Origin: Nonomuraea coxensis DSM 45129 | GTDB taxonomy: Bacteria > Actinomycetota > Actinomycetes > Streptosporangiales > Streptosporangiaceae | Direction of reading: 5' to 3' | Assembly (NCBI RefSeq): GCF_019397265.1 | Contig: NZ_CP068985.1 | Coordinates: 7,103,001-7,167,000 of the forward strand | Length of the DNA stretch: 64,000 bases | Shown: in pieces, positions 1 through 9,032 of the stretch | Layout of the letters: the number at the start of each line of letters is the position of its first letter | Position numbering within the stretch: position 1 is the stretch's first letter | The notes under the pieces: generated by a model | Seen by the model: the letters and a program-made list of their open reading frames with translations, nothing else | Database searches by the model: none | What the model was told of the DNA's origin: nothing | Made by a program: the position numbers and the translations under genes

Positions 1-100
1 GCCTGCGTCCGCCCTGGGCGGCGCCGAAGCCGCCCTCGGCGACCGCCTGCCAGGGCACGTCCTGGCTCTGGATGAAGTCGACGTCAGGCCTGTTCCACAT
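1..100 (-). CDS. Partial cupin-like protein (N-terminus only)
   Basis: Reading leftwards, an ATG at 100 opens a frame that runs off the window edge after 33 codons. The visible part begins MWNRPDVDFIQSQDVPW and continues with an acidic, glycine-rich stretch. It overlaps the 3' end of the FAD oxidoreductase gene by 17 nt, so it is probably translationally coupled as the next gene of the operon. The opening resembles small cupin dioxygenases of aromatic catabolism, but no metal-binding motif is in view, so the family is a guess. Confidence 0.4.
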   Translation of the reverse strand, partial: MWNRPDVDFIQSQDVPWQAVAEGGFGAAQGGRR

Positions 101-1547
101 ACATGCTCCCTGGATCGGTGTCCGCGCCGGCCGCCCGGCGGCCCAGCATCCGGCCGAAACTGAGGGCCGGGGTCACACTCATGCCGCTCACGAAGGACTT
201 GCCTGACAAGGTGCTGCCGCCGAGGACCTCGCCGGCCGCCCACAGGTTCTCGAAGGGCCCGTCCCGGCCGAGGACCCGCAGCTCGCCGTCCACCGCGAGG
301 CCCGCCGGGCTCTTCAGCGTGGAGCCGTGGTTCAGCACCGCGTGGAACGGCGGCTCGGCGATCGGCGCGGGCAGGTGCGTCCGGCCGAACTCGTCGCTGC
401 CCGCCGCGACGGCCTCGTTGTAGGCCGCCACGGTGCGGACCAGGCCGTCGGCGTCGATGCCGGCGGCCTCCGCGAGCGTCCGCAGGTCACCGGCGGCCGC
501 GAACGACGGGTGACCGGCGAACGCCTCGTCCAGCTCCGCCTCGCTCCAGGTCGGGAACAGCGCGGGCGCCTCCCGGCGGATCGCCGCGTCGTAGACGACC
601 CAGAACTTCAGCTCCGGCTGCTCCAGCAGGGCGTTCTCGCGGACGTCGACGCTCGGCGCGTCCTCGGCCACGAACCGCTCACCCCGGGCGTTGACGTGGA
701 TCTCCCACGGCTGCCGGGACTGCGGGGTCAGCGCCGGGTAGTCGTCCAGGTGCACGGTCTCCCACGAGCTGCCGGACTTGAGCACGCCGCCGTACGTCGG
801 GAGGAAGCGCTCCTGGCCGCGTACCCGGCCGCCCGCGGCCACGGCCGCGAGGATGCCCGAGCCGTCCGCCCCCGGCGAGCCGGGGCCCGCCAGCGGGGCG
901 CCCGCCGTGAACCGGGGGAACAGCTCGGGGTTGCCCGCGTAGCCGCCGCTGGTGAGGATGACGGCCCGCGCGTCGATCTCGTGGAGCGTTCCATCCGGCC
1001 GGCGGACGGTCACCCCGTCCACCCGGCCGCGCTCCGAGGCGCGCAGCTCGACCAGCTCGGTGTTCAGCTCCAGCGTCACGGAACCGGCCGCGGTCTCCTT
1101 CTCGAAGGCGGGCGCGAGCACGTCCAGCACGGACCGGCCCGCGTTGCGCCCCCAGTAGGTGCGCGCCAGCAGGTACGGCTCGTGGAAGTGCAGCACCGCG
1201 GGCGCGTCGGGGTCCATGTCGAACCCGGACGCCATCAGCCATTCGACCGTGGCGGGCGCGTGGCTCACCGCGAGCCTGACGAGGACGGGGTCGGCGGTGT
1301 TCTTGCTGATCCGCATGACGTCGTCGAAGTGCAGGTCGGGACTGTCGAGAATGCCCTTGGAACGTTGCAACGAGGTGCCGCCCGCGGACAGTTGCCCCCA
1401 GGAGCGCCACAGCGTGCCGCCGATCCTGTCGGCCTTCTCGACGACGGTGACCCGCAGCCCGTGGCGGGCGGCCTCGATGGCGGCGGGCAGGCCGGCGGTG
1501 CCGGCGCCGATCACCACGAGGTCCGTCGTGGCCGGCTTCGCGCTCAT
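84..1547 (-). CDS. FAD-dependent oxidoreductase (fumarate reductase/ketosteroid dehydrogenase type)
   Basis: A 487-aa flavoprotein of the FAD_binding_2 superfamily (fumarate reductase flavoprotein, 3-ketosteroid-delta1-dehydrogenase). The N-terminus carries the dinucleotide-binding GAGTAG motif at residues 14-19 followed by the VEKADRIGG segment that closes the FAD ribose site. The C-terminus has the family's LWAAGEVLGG stretch and a final Ser/Gly-rich loop. No signal peptide is present, so it is cytoplasmic. It starts 43 nt after the binding-protein gene, in one operon with permease and binding protein, which suggests it oxidises or reduces the imported compound. The substrate cannot be read from sequence. 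Confidence 0.85.
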   Translation of the reverse strand: MSAKPATTDLVVIGAGTAGLPAAIEAARHGLRVTVVEKADRIGGTLWRSWGQLSAGGTSLQRSKGILDSPDLHFDDVMRISKNTADPVLVRLAVSHAPATVEWLMASGFDMDPDAPAVLHFHEPYLLARTYWGRNAGRSVLDVLAPAFEKETAAGSVTLELNTELVELRASERGRVDGVTVRRPDGTLHEIDARAVILTSGGYAGNPELFPRFTAGAPLAGPGSPGADGSGILAAVAAGGRVRGQERFLPTYGGVLKSGSSWETVHLDDYPALTPQSRQPWEIHVNARGERFVAEDAPSVDVRENALLEQPELKFWVVYDAAIRREAPALFPTWSEAELDEAFAGHPSFAAAGDLRTLAEAAGIDADGLVRTVAAYNEAVAAGSDEFGRTHLPAPIAEPPFHAVLNHGSTLKSPAGLAVDGELRVLGRDGPFENLWAAGEVLGGSTLSGKSFVSGMSVTPALSFGRMLGRRAAGADTDPGSMYVEQA

Positions 1548-1590
1548 CGCCCGTGTCCCGGTGCCGTGATGTGCAGCATGAACGGATTCC

Positions 1591-2643
1591 TCAGATCGCG
1601 TCGACGAAGGACGTGTTGACGAAGTCGGTGACGGGCCGGGACTTGTCCTTGATGATCCCCGACTTGCGCATCAGGTCGATGGCGCTCTCCCACGCGGCCA
1701 CGTCGATCGACAGGAACTTGCCGTTCTTCGGCGTGCTCACCTTGACCTCGCCCGCGACCTTGGCCTTGGCGAGCTCCTTGTCGGAGACCTCGATCTCGTT
1801 GAACTGGCCCATGGCCTCCAGCACCTTGTCGCCGTTGGCGGGGTCGGCCATGAACTCCCACGCCTTGCGGCAGGCGCGCAGGAAGCCGGTGATCGCCTCG
1901 CCCTCCTTCTCCGCGGTCTCGCGGGTGACGAGGTAGGAGTCGCCGGGCAGCACCGCGAACTCGTCGGTGTTGAGGTAGTGCAGCTCGATGTTCTTCTGCT
2001 TGAACGAGGTCTCGGTGCCGATGAAGGTGATGAACCCGTCCACGTCGCCGCGCCGCAGGAACTCCAGCGAGCCGACGTCGGCGCCGGTGACGACCTTCTT
2101 CACCTTCGTCGGGTCGAGCCCGGCGGCCACCGACATCGCGTCGAGCTGCAGCTCGGTGGTGCCGCCCTTGGAGATGACGCCGATGGTCTTGCCCTGCCAC
2201 TGCTCGGGGTGGGTGAGGGGCTTGTCCGGCAGGGACGCGACGCTGTACTGGCTGACCTGGTCCTTCTGCCCGATCGTCACCACCTCGGTCTTCTGGTCGG
2301 CGATGAGCGGGCAGGTGATGACGGAGGCGGCCTTGCCGAACATCGCCTGCTTGGCGGCGACCTGGGAGATGGAGCTCGCGGTGCCGGTGCCGCCGACCGG
2401 GGTGATGAGCAGGCCCTCCGCGGCGAAGAAGCCCTGGTGGGCCGCCACGTACACGTCGGCGTGGGCGATGATGTGCTGGAACGGCGTCATGTAGACGAGG
2501 TTGCGCAGGTTCGCGGCGCCGGGGGCGGCGGAGGCGGCCGTCGTGGTGCCGGCGTCGTCCGACCCGCAGCCGACGAGGAACTGGCTCCCTGCCAGCGTGC
2601 CGACGAGCAGCCCGGTCGTCCTGAAGAAGTTGCGGCGGTCCAT
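1591..2643 (-). CDS. ABC transporter substrate-binding lipoprotein, NMT1/SsuA-like
   Basis: A 350-aa extracytoplasmic solute-binding protein. The N-terminus reads MDRRNFFRTTGLLVG, a twin-arginine-like pattern, followed by a lipobox with Cys26 (FLVGC) and a Gly/Ala-rich linker, so it should be a lipid-anchored, possibly Tat-exported receptor. The body has the periplasmic-binding fold of the NMT1/THI5 and sulfonate/nitrate family (YMTPFQHIIAHADVYVA, GKTIGVISKGG). The permease gene lies 36 nt upstream. No ATPase gene is seen between the IclR gene and the left edge of the window, so the ATPase must lie outside or be shared. Confidence 0.87.
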   Translation of the reverse strand: MDRRNFFRTTGLLVGTLAGSQFLVGCGSDDAGTTTAASAAPGAANLRNLVYMTPFQHIIAHADVYVAAHQGFFAAEGLLITPVGGTGTASSISQVAAKQAMFGKAASVITCPLIADQKTEVVTIGQKDQVSQYSVASLPDKPLTHPEQWQGKTIGVISKGGTTELQLDAMSVAAGLDPTKVKKVVTGADVGSLEFLRRGDVDGFITFIGTETSFKQKNIELHYLNTDEFAVLPGDSYLVTRETAEKEGEAITGFLRACRKAWEFMADPANGDKVLEAMGQFNEIEVSDKELAKAKVAGEVKVSTPKNGKFLSIDVAAWESAIDLMRKSGIIKDKSRPVTDFVNTSFVDAI

Positions 2644-2679
2644 GGGGTGTCCTGTTCTCGGAGGTTCTCGGGGGGGTTC

Positions 2680-3519
2680 TCAGAGGGAGGTGGGGCGGCC
2701 GGACGACTCGTGCCAGGGGATCGCGAAGCGCCGGATGGCCGCCGTGACGGCGTAGAGAAGGAAGCCGAGCACCGTCATCACGATCACGGCCGCGAAGAGC
2801 ATGTCGGTGCGCAGACTGGCGAGCATGGTCGTGGCGAGGGCGCCGAGTCCCTCGTCACCGCCCAGGTACTCGCCGACGACCGCGCCGGTGATCGCGAAGA
2901 CGATCCCCAGCTCGACGCCGGTGAGCACGTACGGGAGAGAGGACGGGATGTCGAGCGAGATCACGCGCTTCCACCAGGGGGCCTGGATGACGCGCATGAG
3001 GTCGCGGTGGCCGGGGTCGATCGAGCGGATCCCCAGGATGGTGTTCTGCATCATGACGAAGAACGCGATGATCGCCGCCATGAAGATCTTGGACGTGGTC
3101 CCGAACCCGAACCAGAGCAGGAAGAGCGGCACGATCGCCACCTTCGGCACCACCTGGGTGGCGACGAGGAACGGCGAGAGCACCCGCTCCAGGTTGCGGG
3201 CCTTGCCGAGGATGATCCCGAGGCCGATCCCGACGGCGGCGGCGAGCGCGAAGCCCACCAGCGTCTCGTAGAGGGTGACCCCGATGGCGTCGTAGATCAT
3301 CGTGCCCTGCATCAGCTCGATCATCGCGGTGCCGACCTGCTCGGGCGGCGGCAGCATGAGCGAGCTCACGTCGAACAGGAGGGTGTAGGCCTTCCAGGCG
3401 CCGATGAACACCAGGAGGAGCAGGGGGGTGGTGATCCAGAGCATCACCGGTGAAGCGGCCCACTTCTTGCGGGACACGCGAGGTCTGGGGCCCTCAGGGA
3501 CAGGGGCAGGGCTCGGCAT
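2680..3519 (-). CDS. ABC transporter permease, SsuC/TauC-like
   Basis: A 279-aa inner-membrane permease of the BPD_transp_1 family with about six hydrophobic segments. The central hydrophilic loop (around residues 165-185, IDPGHRDLMRVIQAPWWKR) is the EAA-like coupling region that contacts the ATPase. It is closest to nitrate/sulfonate/taurine permeases, matching the NMT1-like binding protein downstream. The ATG at 3519 has GGAG eight bases upstream and is the first gene of the operon. The 250 bp between it and the IclR gene should hold the operon promoter. Confidence 0.88.
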   Translation of the reverse strand: MPSPAPVPEGPRPRVSRKKWAASPVMLWITTPLLLLVFIGAWKAYTLLFDVSSLMLPPPEQVGTAMIELMQGTMIYDAIGVTLYETLVGFALAAAVGIGLGIILGKARNLERVLSPFLVATQVVPKVAIVPLFLLWFGFGTTSKIFMAAIIAFFVMMQNTILGIRSIDPGHRDLMRVIQAPWWKRVISLDIPSSLPYVLTGVELGIVFAITGAVVGEYLGGDEGLGALATTMLASLRTDMLFAAVIVMTVLGFLLYAVTAAIRRFAIPWHESSGRPTSL

Positions 3520-3770
3520 GCTAGATCTCCATACTCACGGTTGTATCGCTTAGAGGAACGCCGTACCGGTAGGAGGATGCTAGAGGCGCGCCAGAGTGAG
3601 GGTCAAGGTCCCATCTGCCCCTTTTTCGAAGTCAGGGCAGAATGACCCGATTTGCCGGTTTATCGCACCCTATAAGAAGATGACAGGGAAGGGTGGATCG
3701 GACACGAAACGTGATGTCCGCAGGTGGCGAGGGACGCCTGCCGACGCCGGTGTGAAGGAAAAAAGAGAAG

Positions 3771-4619
3771 TTACGGCTGGGCGGGCCGGTAGCCGAGCTG
3801 CCGCGACACCTCGGCCGCGGCCTCCTTGACGAGCCGGCCGTAGGTCTCGGTCTCGCCGGCGCTGAGACGGCCGACCGGTCCGCAGACCGAGATGGAGCCG
3901 TAGACGCTGCCGGTGGCCTCGTAGACGGGAGCGGCCACCGAGGCCGCGCCCTGCTGACGCTCGCCGAGGCTCACCGCGTAGCCGCGCCGCCGGATGAGCT
4001 CCAGCTCCTCCAGCAGGCGGTCGGTGTCCTGGATGGTGATCGGGGTCAGCGCGTCGAGCGGTCCGGCGGCCAGGCAGGAACGGATCTCGTCGGGCTGCAT
4101 CGCGGCGAGGATGGCCTTGGACGAGCCGCCGGCGTGCAGCGGATAGAGCCGGCCGAGCTGCACCGACATCTGGATCTCCTGCGGAGACAGCACCTGGGTC
4201 AGATACATCCGCTGGAAGCCGTAGCGGACGGACAGCGTGGCGGTCTCCCTGGTGCGGGCCACGAGGCGTTCGAGGTGCGGCTGCGCGATGCGCGGCACCT
4301 CCATCTGCGCCATCGCCGCGAGGCCCACGCTCACCGCGCCGGGCCCGAGGCTGTAGCGGCGGGTGCGCTCGTCGAAGGAGAAGAAGTCGGCGGCGACGAG
4401 GGTGCGCACCACGCGGTGCACGACGGCCTTGCTCAGCCCGAGCGACCTGGCCAGCTCCGAGACGCCGATGTCGGGCTCCTTGGCGGCGGCCACGGCGAAG
4501 ATCACTTGCAGGGCGCGCTCGACGCCGCTGCTCGTCTGACCTTCCTCGGAGGACGTGCCGGCGCCGTTCGCCGGCGGACGCCCGATGTCTCCCGAGTTCT
4601 TGCTCTCACCCGACCGCAC
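3771..4619 (-). CDS. IclR-family transcriptional regulator
   Basis: One-component regulator with an N-terminal winged helix (SGVERALQVIF through SKAVVHRVVRTL) and a C-terminal effector-binding GAF-like domain ending in the family's LVKEAAAEVSRQLGYR. The frame is open upstream to 4841, but homology starts only near codon 28 of the GTG at 4619; the 282-aa product from that GTG is close to the family's usual 250-270 aa. No strong ribosome-binding site decides the start. It lies upstream of the transport/oxidoreductase operon on the same strand and is the obvious candidate to control it. Confidence 0.85.
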   Translation of the reverse strand: MRSGESKNSGDIGRPPANGAGTSSEEGQTSSGVERALQVIFAVAAAKEPDIGVSELARSLGLSKAVVHRVVRTLVAADFFSFDERTRRYSLGPGAVSVGLAAMAQMEVPRIAQPHLERLVARTRETATLSVRYGFQRMYLTQVLSPQEIQMSVQLGRLYPLHAGGSSKAILAAMQPDEIRSCLAAGPLDALTPITIQDTDRLLEELELIRRRGYAVSLGERQQGAASVAAPVYEATGSVYGSISVCGPVGRLSAGETETYGRLVKEAAAEVSRQLGYRPAQP

Positions 4620-4668
4620 AAGGCCACAGCATAGCTGTGATTCGCGCACCTCCGACGTCTGGCGAACG

Positions 4669-4681
4669 GGGAAATTGTCCC
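4669..4681. promoter_or_regulatory. Imperfect palindrome, candidate IclR operator
   Basis: GGGAAATTGTCCC is a 13-bp imperfect inverted repeat (arms GGGA/TCCC) in the divergent region between the IclR gene and the lectin gene. Its GGAAAT core resembles sites bound by IclR-family proteins. The assignment rests on position and symmetry only. Confidence 0.3.
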
Positions 4682-4790
4682 ATTCTGCGAACATCCATAT
4701 GCGCTGTCGCGGTTCCCGGGACGCCTGTGGCCGGCCCCGTGCCGCGGCCCGGACCCGTGACGCTCCGAGGAATGCATCGGAATCCTTTGC

Positions 4791-4802
4791 TACCGGCCGG
4801 TA
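4791..4802. promoter_or_regulatory. 12-bp perfect palindrome upstream of the lectin gene
   Basis: TACCGGCCGGTA is perfectly symmetric and lies 75 bp before the lectin start. A shorter TACCGGTA palindrome lies near 3565, upstream of the permease, so the two divergent units may share a regulator. Function is not established. Confidence 0.3.
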
Positions 4803-4876
4803 ACTTCCTTGGGTCCGCGCGGCTACGGTGAAAGAGATCAAGAGGAACCAGACGCCACCCCGAGAAAGGCAAGGTC

Positions 4877-5914
4877 ATGGGTTCTCCGACAACCGTCACC
4901 GCCGTCCGGGTCTCCCAGATGTGCGCGACCCGCAACGCGGACGGGCGGATGGAGATCTTCGCCGTCCAGCCCGACGGCTCGATGGTGCATCGCTGGCAGA
5001 TGGCACCCGACGGCGACTTCGCCCCCTGGCACTCCCTGGGCGGCACCGTCTCCCAGCCGTTCGTCGTCCGCAACCCCGATGGGCGGATCGAGCTCTTCGC
5101 CATCGGCGCCGGCGGCGACCGGGCGGTGTGGCGTCGCAAGCAGACGGCGCCCAATGCCCACTTCGGCGACTGGGAGCCCCTGGGCGGGACCGTCAGCCAG
5201 CCGTTCGCGATCCACAACCTGGACGGCCGGATCGAGCTCTTCGCCATCGGCGCCGGCGGGGAGGTACTGCACAAATGGGAGGAGGCTCCCAGCGGCAATT
5301 TCATCCCCGGCTGGAACTCCCTGGGAGGGGCCGTCACTCAGCCGTTCGCCATCCGCAACGTGGACGGCCGGATCATTCTCTTCGCCATAGGGGCCGGCGG
5401 CGACCGCGCTTTGTGGCACAGGTCGCAGGTCGTGCCCAACGGTCCCTTCGGTGACTGGCTGTCACTCAACGGGACCCTCAGCCAGCCGTTCGCGATCCAC
5501 AACCTGGACGGCCGAATCGAGGTCTTCGCGATCGGCGAAGCCGACGATCACTCGATGTGGCATCGGTGGCAGACCTCGCCCAGCGGCCCCTTCGATTCCG
5601 ACTGGCACAAGCTGGAGGGCGGACACCTCGGCCAGCCGTTCGTGACTCACAACAAGGACGGCCGGATCGAACTCTTCGCGGTCGACGCGGGCGGCCGCCT
5701 CATGCACCGGGCGCAGTTGTCGGTCAACGGCCCGTTCCAGCCCTTCTGGGAATCTCTCGAAGGCAACGTCAGGCGGCCGTACGCACTACGCAACCAGAAC
5801 GGCGCGATCATGGTCTTCGCCATCGACAACAACAACATCCTGCGGCGTCGCGTACAGACCGCGCCCAACGCTCTGACCTACAACGACTGGCAGGATCTCG
5901 GAGGAAGCATCTGA
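4877..5914 (+). CDS. PLL/tectonin-like seven-repeat beta-propeller lectin
   Basis: A 345-aa protein made almost entirely of seven tandem repeats of about 49 residues. Each repeat carries DGRIELFAIGAGG-type strands followed by a Trp-rich turn and LGGTVSQPFAI. Seven cores can be counted: DGRMEIFAV, DGRIELFAI twice, DGRIILFAI, DGRIEVFAI, DGRIELFAV and NGAIMVFAI. This matches the PLL family of fucose-binding seven-bladed beta-propeller lectins known from Photorhabdus. No signal peptide or membrane segment is visible, so the route out of the cell, if any, is unknown. The ATG follows an AGAAAGG ribosome-binding site and stands alone. Confidence 0.8.
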   Translation: MGSPTTVTAVRVSQMCATRNADGRMEIFAVQPDGSMVHRWQMAPDGDFAPWHSLGGTVSQPFVVRNPDGRIELFAIGAGGDRAVWRRKQTAPNAHFGDWEPLGGTVSQPFAIHNLDGRIELFAIGAGGEVLHKWEEAPSGNFIPGWNSLGGAVTQPFAIRNVDGRIILFAIGAGGDRALWHRSQVVPNGPFGDWLSLNGTLSQPFAIHNLDGRIEVFAIGEADDHSMWHRWQTSPSGPFDSDWHKLEGGHLGQPFVTHNKDGRIELFAVDAGGRLMHRAQLSVNGPFQPFWESLEGNVRRPYALRNQNGAIMVFAIDNNNILRRRVQTAPNALTYNDWQDLGGSI

Positions 5915-5928
5915 CCCTCAGCAGGCGG

Positions 5929-7290
5929 TCAGGCCGGTGGGCGACTCCTGCCGGCCGGTCCCTCCGCGAACCTGGTCAGCAGGTTGAGCGTGGCGCGCCG
6001 GGTGAAGGCGGAGGCCGCCCGCGTCACGCCGTGGCCGCACGCCGCGCCCTTCATCCCGCACACCCAGCGCATCGTGCCGGAGGCGAACACCCCGGCGCCG
6101 CTCGGGGCGACGTAGTAGGTGCTGTGGCTCACGGTGGCCCGGCCGCCGCAGTCCACCGGGGACTGGGCCAGCACCTGGACGTCCGGCGAGCCGGCGGAGA
6201 CCTTGTCGGTCTCCACGCCCACCAGGCCGGGGAAGGTCCTGCCCCGGGTCCCCTCGAAGATCCAGTGGCCCGGCCTGGTCACCCGGTAGGCCGCCTCGGC
6301 GGGGAAGCAGTCGTACATCTGCCCGACCAGCGAGCTCTCCGGCCTCGACTGCCGCCAGAGCGGGCACCGGGTCTCCTTGTCGCACCTGACCGTCCTGCCG
6401 GACAGCCCGATCCGCCAGTAGACGGCGTTGGCCCCGAGGAAGGCCAGGTTCACGCCCTCGTCGCGGGCCCGGGTGACGACCTCCCGCATCGCCGGCGACC
6501 AGTACTCGTCATGCCCCAGCGACACCACGGCGCGGGCGCCGCGCAGCGCGCCGGGCCGCAGGTCGAGGCTCGTCAGATAGGCCAGCGGCACCCCGCTCCG
6601 CTCAGCCAGCCGGATGGCGTTCAGCTCGAAGTCCAGGAAGAGCCGGGCGCCCGAGCCGTCGTAGGGGCGGTCGAAGGTGACCGCGCGCGAGCGGTCGCCG
6701 AAGCCGCCGGGCCCGTCGTAGAGGCTGCGGCCGCCCCACAGGTTGTACGCCTGCCAGGTGGTGACCGCGTTGACCAGCACCACCCGGCCCTCGGCCGAGG
6801 CCGAGCGCACGGTGATCGGGACGTACCGCTGGCCGCCGGTGGAGGCGTCCAGCCGCACCAGGTAGGCGCCCTCGGCCCAGCCGGTGGTGTCGACGGTGAG
6901 CGAGGGCTTCCAGTGGGCGGCGGTCACCGTGCGCGCGACGGTCCGCGGCGGCGGCTGCCGTTCCCCGCCGACCGGCGCGGAGCGCCAGACCCGCGCCGGC
7001 CGGGCGCCCATCCGGAACGCCGACGCGGTGAAACGCGGCGCGGTGGTGGAGACGAGCAGCCGGAACCGCTCCCCCGGCAGCACGCTGACGCGGTCGGCGT
7101 AGCCCTCGATCTCGTGCTCGCCGCCGCGGTGGGTGATGCGCCAGGGCACGGGCCCGGCGGGCGGCGCCTGCGCGGGTGCCGGGGCGGGGGCGGGCGCGGG
7201 CCTCTGGGAGACGGCGGGCCTGGGAGCGACGGGGGCGGCGCAGCCGGCGGCGAGCAGGACCAGGGCGGCGAGAACGTGACGCACGGTCAC
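5929..7290 (-). CDS. N,N-dimethylformamidase beta-subunit-like lipoprotein
   Basis: A 453-aa secreted lipoprotein: signal peptide with lipobox LLAAGC (Cys17), then a Pro/Ala-rich linker to about residue 48. A beta-sandwich segment is followed by the large domain of N,N-dimethylformamidase-type proteins, with YNLWGGRSLYDG, VTFDRPY, LGHDEYWSPAMR and FLGANAVYWR. Family members of this kind have a ThuA/glutamine-amidotransferase-like fold; the substrate of extracellular versions is unknown. The gene is convergent with the lectin gene, with 14 bp between their stop codons. The GTG start is chosen for the signal peptide; GTG at 7284 is an alternative. Confidence 0.75.
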   Translation of the reverse strand: MTVRHVLAALVLLAAGCAAPVAPRPAVSQRPAPAPAPAPAQAPPAGPVPWRITHRGGEHEIEGYADRVSVLPGERFRLLVSTTAPRFTASAFRMGARPARVWRSAPVGGERQPPPRTVARTVTAAHWKPSLTVDTTGWAEGAYLVRLDASTGGQRYVPITVRSASAEGRVVLVNAVTTWQAYNLWGGRSLYDGPGGFGDRSRAVTFDRPYDGSGARLFLDFELNAIRLAERSGVPLAYLTSLDLRPGALRGARAVVSLGHDEYWSPAMREVVTRARDEGVNLAFLGANAVYWRIGLSGRTVRCDKETRCPLWRQSRPESSLVGQMYDCFPAEAAYRVTRPGHWIFEGTRGRTFPGLVGVETDKVSAGSPDVQVLAQSPVDCGGRATVSHSTYYVAPSGAGVFASGTMRWVCGMKGAACGHGVTRAASAFTRRATLNLLTRFAEGPAGRSRPPA

Positions 7291-7363
7291 ATGCTCGCGC
7301 CCGCTCCCCGCCGCGAGCGGGCCCTTGACCTGCTGCTTACTCCCTTCCGGCCGAACCCGGCAC

Positions 7364-7804
7364 TCAGCCGAGCTGCTGGGCCAGCCCGACGACGATCCCC
7401 TCGGGGCCGCGGACGTAGCACAGCAGGTAGCTGTCCTCGTAGCGGACCAGCTCGCCGACGAGCTCGGCGCCGTGGGCGCGCAGGCGGGCGACGACGTCCT
7501 CGACGTCGTCGACGGCGAACATGACGCGGCGGATGCCGAGGGTGTTCGCCGGGGCCTCCTTCGGCTCGGGGCGGATCGCCTCGGGCCGGTGGAAGGTCAC
7601 CAGCTCGATCCGGCCGTGGCCGCCCGGGACGCCCAGCATCGCGACGTCCTGCCGGACGTCGTCGATCCCGATGACCCGCTCCGCCCACCGCCCTTCGATC
7701 GGTCCCCTGCCCTCCAGTTCCATGCCGAGCTCGACGAAGAACGCGATGGCGGCGTCGAGGTCCTCGACGACGATGAGCACGTTGTCCATCCGCTGGAGCG
7801 TCAT
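7364..7804 (-). CDS. VOC-family (glyoxalase/dioxygenase-like) protein
   Basis: A 146-aa single-domain protein with two beta-alpha-beta-beta-beta units of the vicinal-oxygen-chelate fold (MDNVLIVVEDLDAAIAFF at the start, LLCYVRGPEGIVVGLAQQLG at the end). The ATG at 7804 is preceded by AGGAG at a good distance, which rules out the longer frame from 7882. It lies 25 nt after the M20 amidohydrolase gene on the same strand and is likely the last gene of that operon. The reaction is not predictable. Confidence 0.8.
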   Translation of the reverse strand: MTLQRMDNVLIVVEDLDAAIAFFVELGMELEGRGPIEGRWAERVIGIDDVRQDVAMLGVPGGHGRIELVTFHRPEAIRPEPKEAPANTLGIRRVMFAVDDVEDVVARLRAHGAELVGELVRYEDSYLLCYVRGPEGIVVGLAQQLG

Positions 7805-7829
7805 GCCGGATCTCCTCTGGGTCGTACGG

Positions 7830-9032
7830 TCACGGCGACCGTGTCCGCCCAGGGGACGGAGCCGGCGGGCCGTTCTCGACATCGGCCGCGGCCAGGTATC
7901 CCGCCAGCATCGCGAGGGCCACGTCGCGGACCGCGTCGTCGCCCGGCAGGAAGTCGGAGCCGTGCAGGCGGGCGCCGCTGCCGTCGTCCACGCCGACGAA
8001 CATCATGAGGCCCGGCAGCACGGCCGACAGGTACGAGAAGTCGTCGGCCCCGAAGGAGCACATCGGCCGGGCGGGTTCGAGCCCGAGCGCGGTGAGGTGC
8101 GCCCCCGCGAGGGTGGCGAGGGCGGGGTCGTTGCGCAGGACGGGCTCGCCGTGGGTGATGGTGACCGTGGCCTCGCAGCCGTGGGCGCGGGCGACGAGCT
8201 CGGCCACCTCGCGGAGCCGGGTGTGGACGAGCTCCCGTACCGGGTCGCTCAGGGATCTGAGGGTGCCGCTGGCGGAGGCCGAGTCGGGGACGACGTTGGG
8301 CGCGCTCCCGGCGGCGAGGGTGGAGACGCCGAGCACGGCCGAGCTGGTCGGGTCCACGTCACGGCTGACCACCCGCTGGAGGCCGACGATGACGTGGGCG
8401 AGGGCGAGCACGGGGTCGCTGGTGAGGTGCGGGTAGGCGGCGTGGCCGCCGCGGCCCCGTACGACGACGGTGAACTCGTCGGCGGCGGCGTTCACCGTGC
8501 CGGGGGTGGCGGCGACCAGGCCCGCGGGGAGAGTGGGCTGGACGTGCGCGCCGATGACGGCGATGAGCTCCTGCTCGGCCAGCAGGGGCGACCCGGCGAT
8601 GTCGCGCGCCCCCGACGGGTAGGTCTCCTCGCGGGGTTGCAGCACCGCCACCAGCGGCACGGCGCCGTCGGTGGCGGCGACGGCGCGGGCGAGCGCGACC
8701 AGCGCGGCGAGGTGCACGTCGTGCCCGCACGCGTGCATGCGTCCTGGAACGCCGGACGCCCAGACGACGCCGGTCCGCTCGGTCACGGCGAGCGCGTCGA
8801 GCTCGGCGCGGACGCCGACGGCACGGCCGGGGCCGCCGACGCGGACGAGCGCACCGGTCCCGGCCACCAGGCGCGTCTCGTCGCCGGGCAGTTCGGCGAG
8901 CACGAGGTCGCGGGTGGGGCCTTCCTCGCCGGACAGGTCGGGGCCGGCGTGCAGCCTGCGCCGCAGCTCTCCGGCCGCGGGCAGCTCCTTCTCCAGCGCG
9001 GGCAGCAGGCGGGCCGCCAGGGGCGTGCTCAC
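7830..9032 (-). CDS. M20-family amidohydrolase/peptidase
   Basis: A 400-aa metal-dependent amidohydrolase of the M20D type (aminoacylase/hippuricase-like). The metal site motif MHACGHDVH lies near residue 90, followed by the QPREE catalytic glutamate motif and the dimerisation domain with GGHAAYPH; the C-terminal FGADDFSY also fits. The GTG at 9032 overlaps the stop of the upstream amidohydrolase by 4 nt, so translation is coupled. Together with the ligase-like and amidohydrolase genes it probably removes an acyl or amino-acid group from a conjugated substrate. Confidence 0.87.
   Translation of the reverse strand: MSTPLAARLLPALEKELPAAGELRRRLHAGPDLSGEEGPTRDLVLAELPGDETRLVAGTGALVRVGGPGRAVGVRAELDALAVTERTGVVWASGVPGRMHACGHDVHLAALVALARAVAATDGAVPLVAVLQPREETYPSGARDIAGSPLLAEQELIAVIGAHVQPTLPAGLVAATPGTVNAAADEFTVVVRGRGGHAAYPHLTSDPVLALAHVIVGLQRVVSRDVDPTSSAVLGVSTLAAGSAPNVVPDSASASGTLRSLSDPVRELVHTRLREVAELVARAHGCEATVTITHGEPVLRNDPALATLAGAHLTALGLEPARPMCSFGADDFSYLSAVLPGLMMFVGVDDGSGARLHGSDFLPGDDAVRDVALAMLAGYLAAADVENGPPAPSPGRTRSP

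Noticed and set aside
4620..4841. Longer IclR start at 4841
   Set aside because: The added ~74 residues match no IclR protein and would cover the divergent promoter region.
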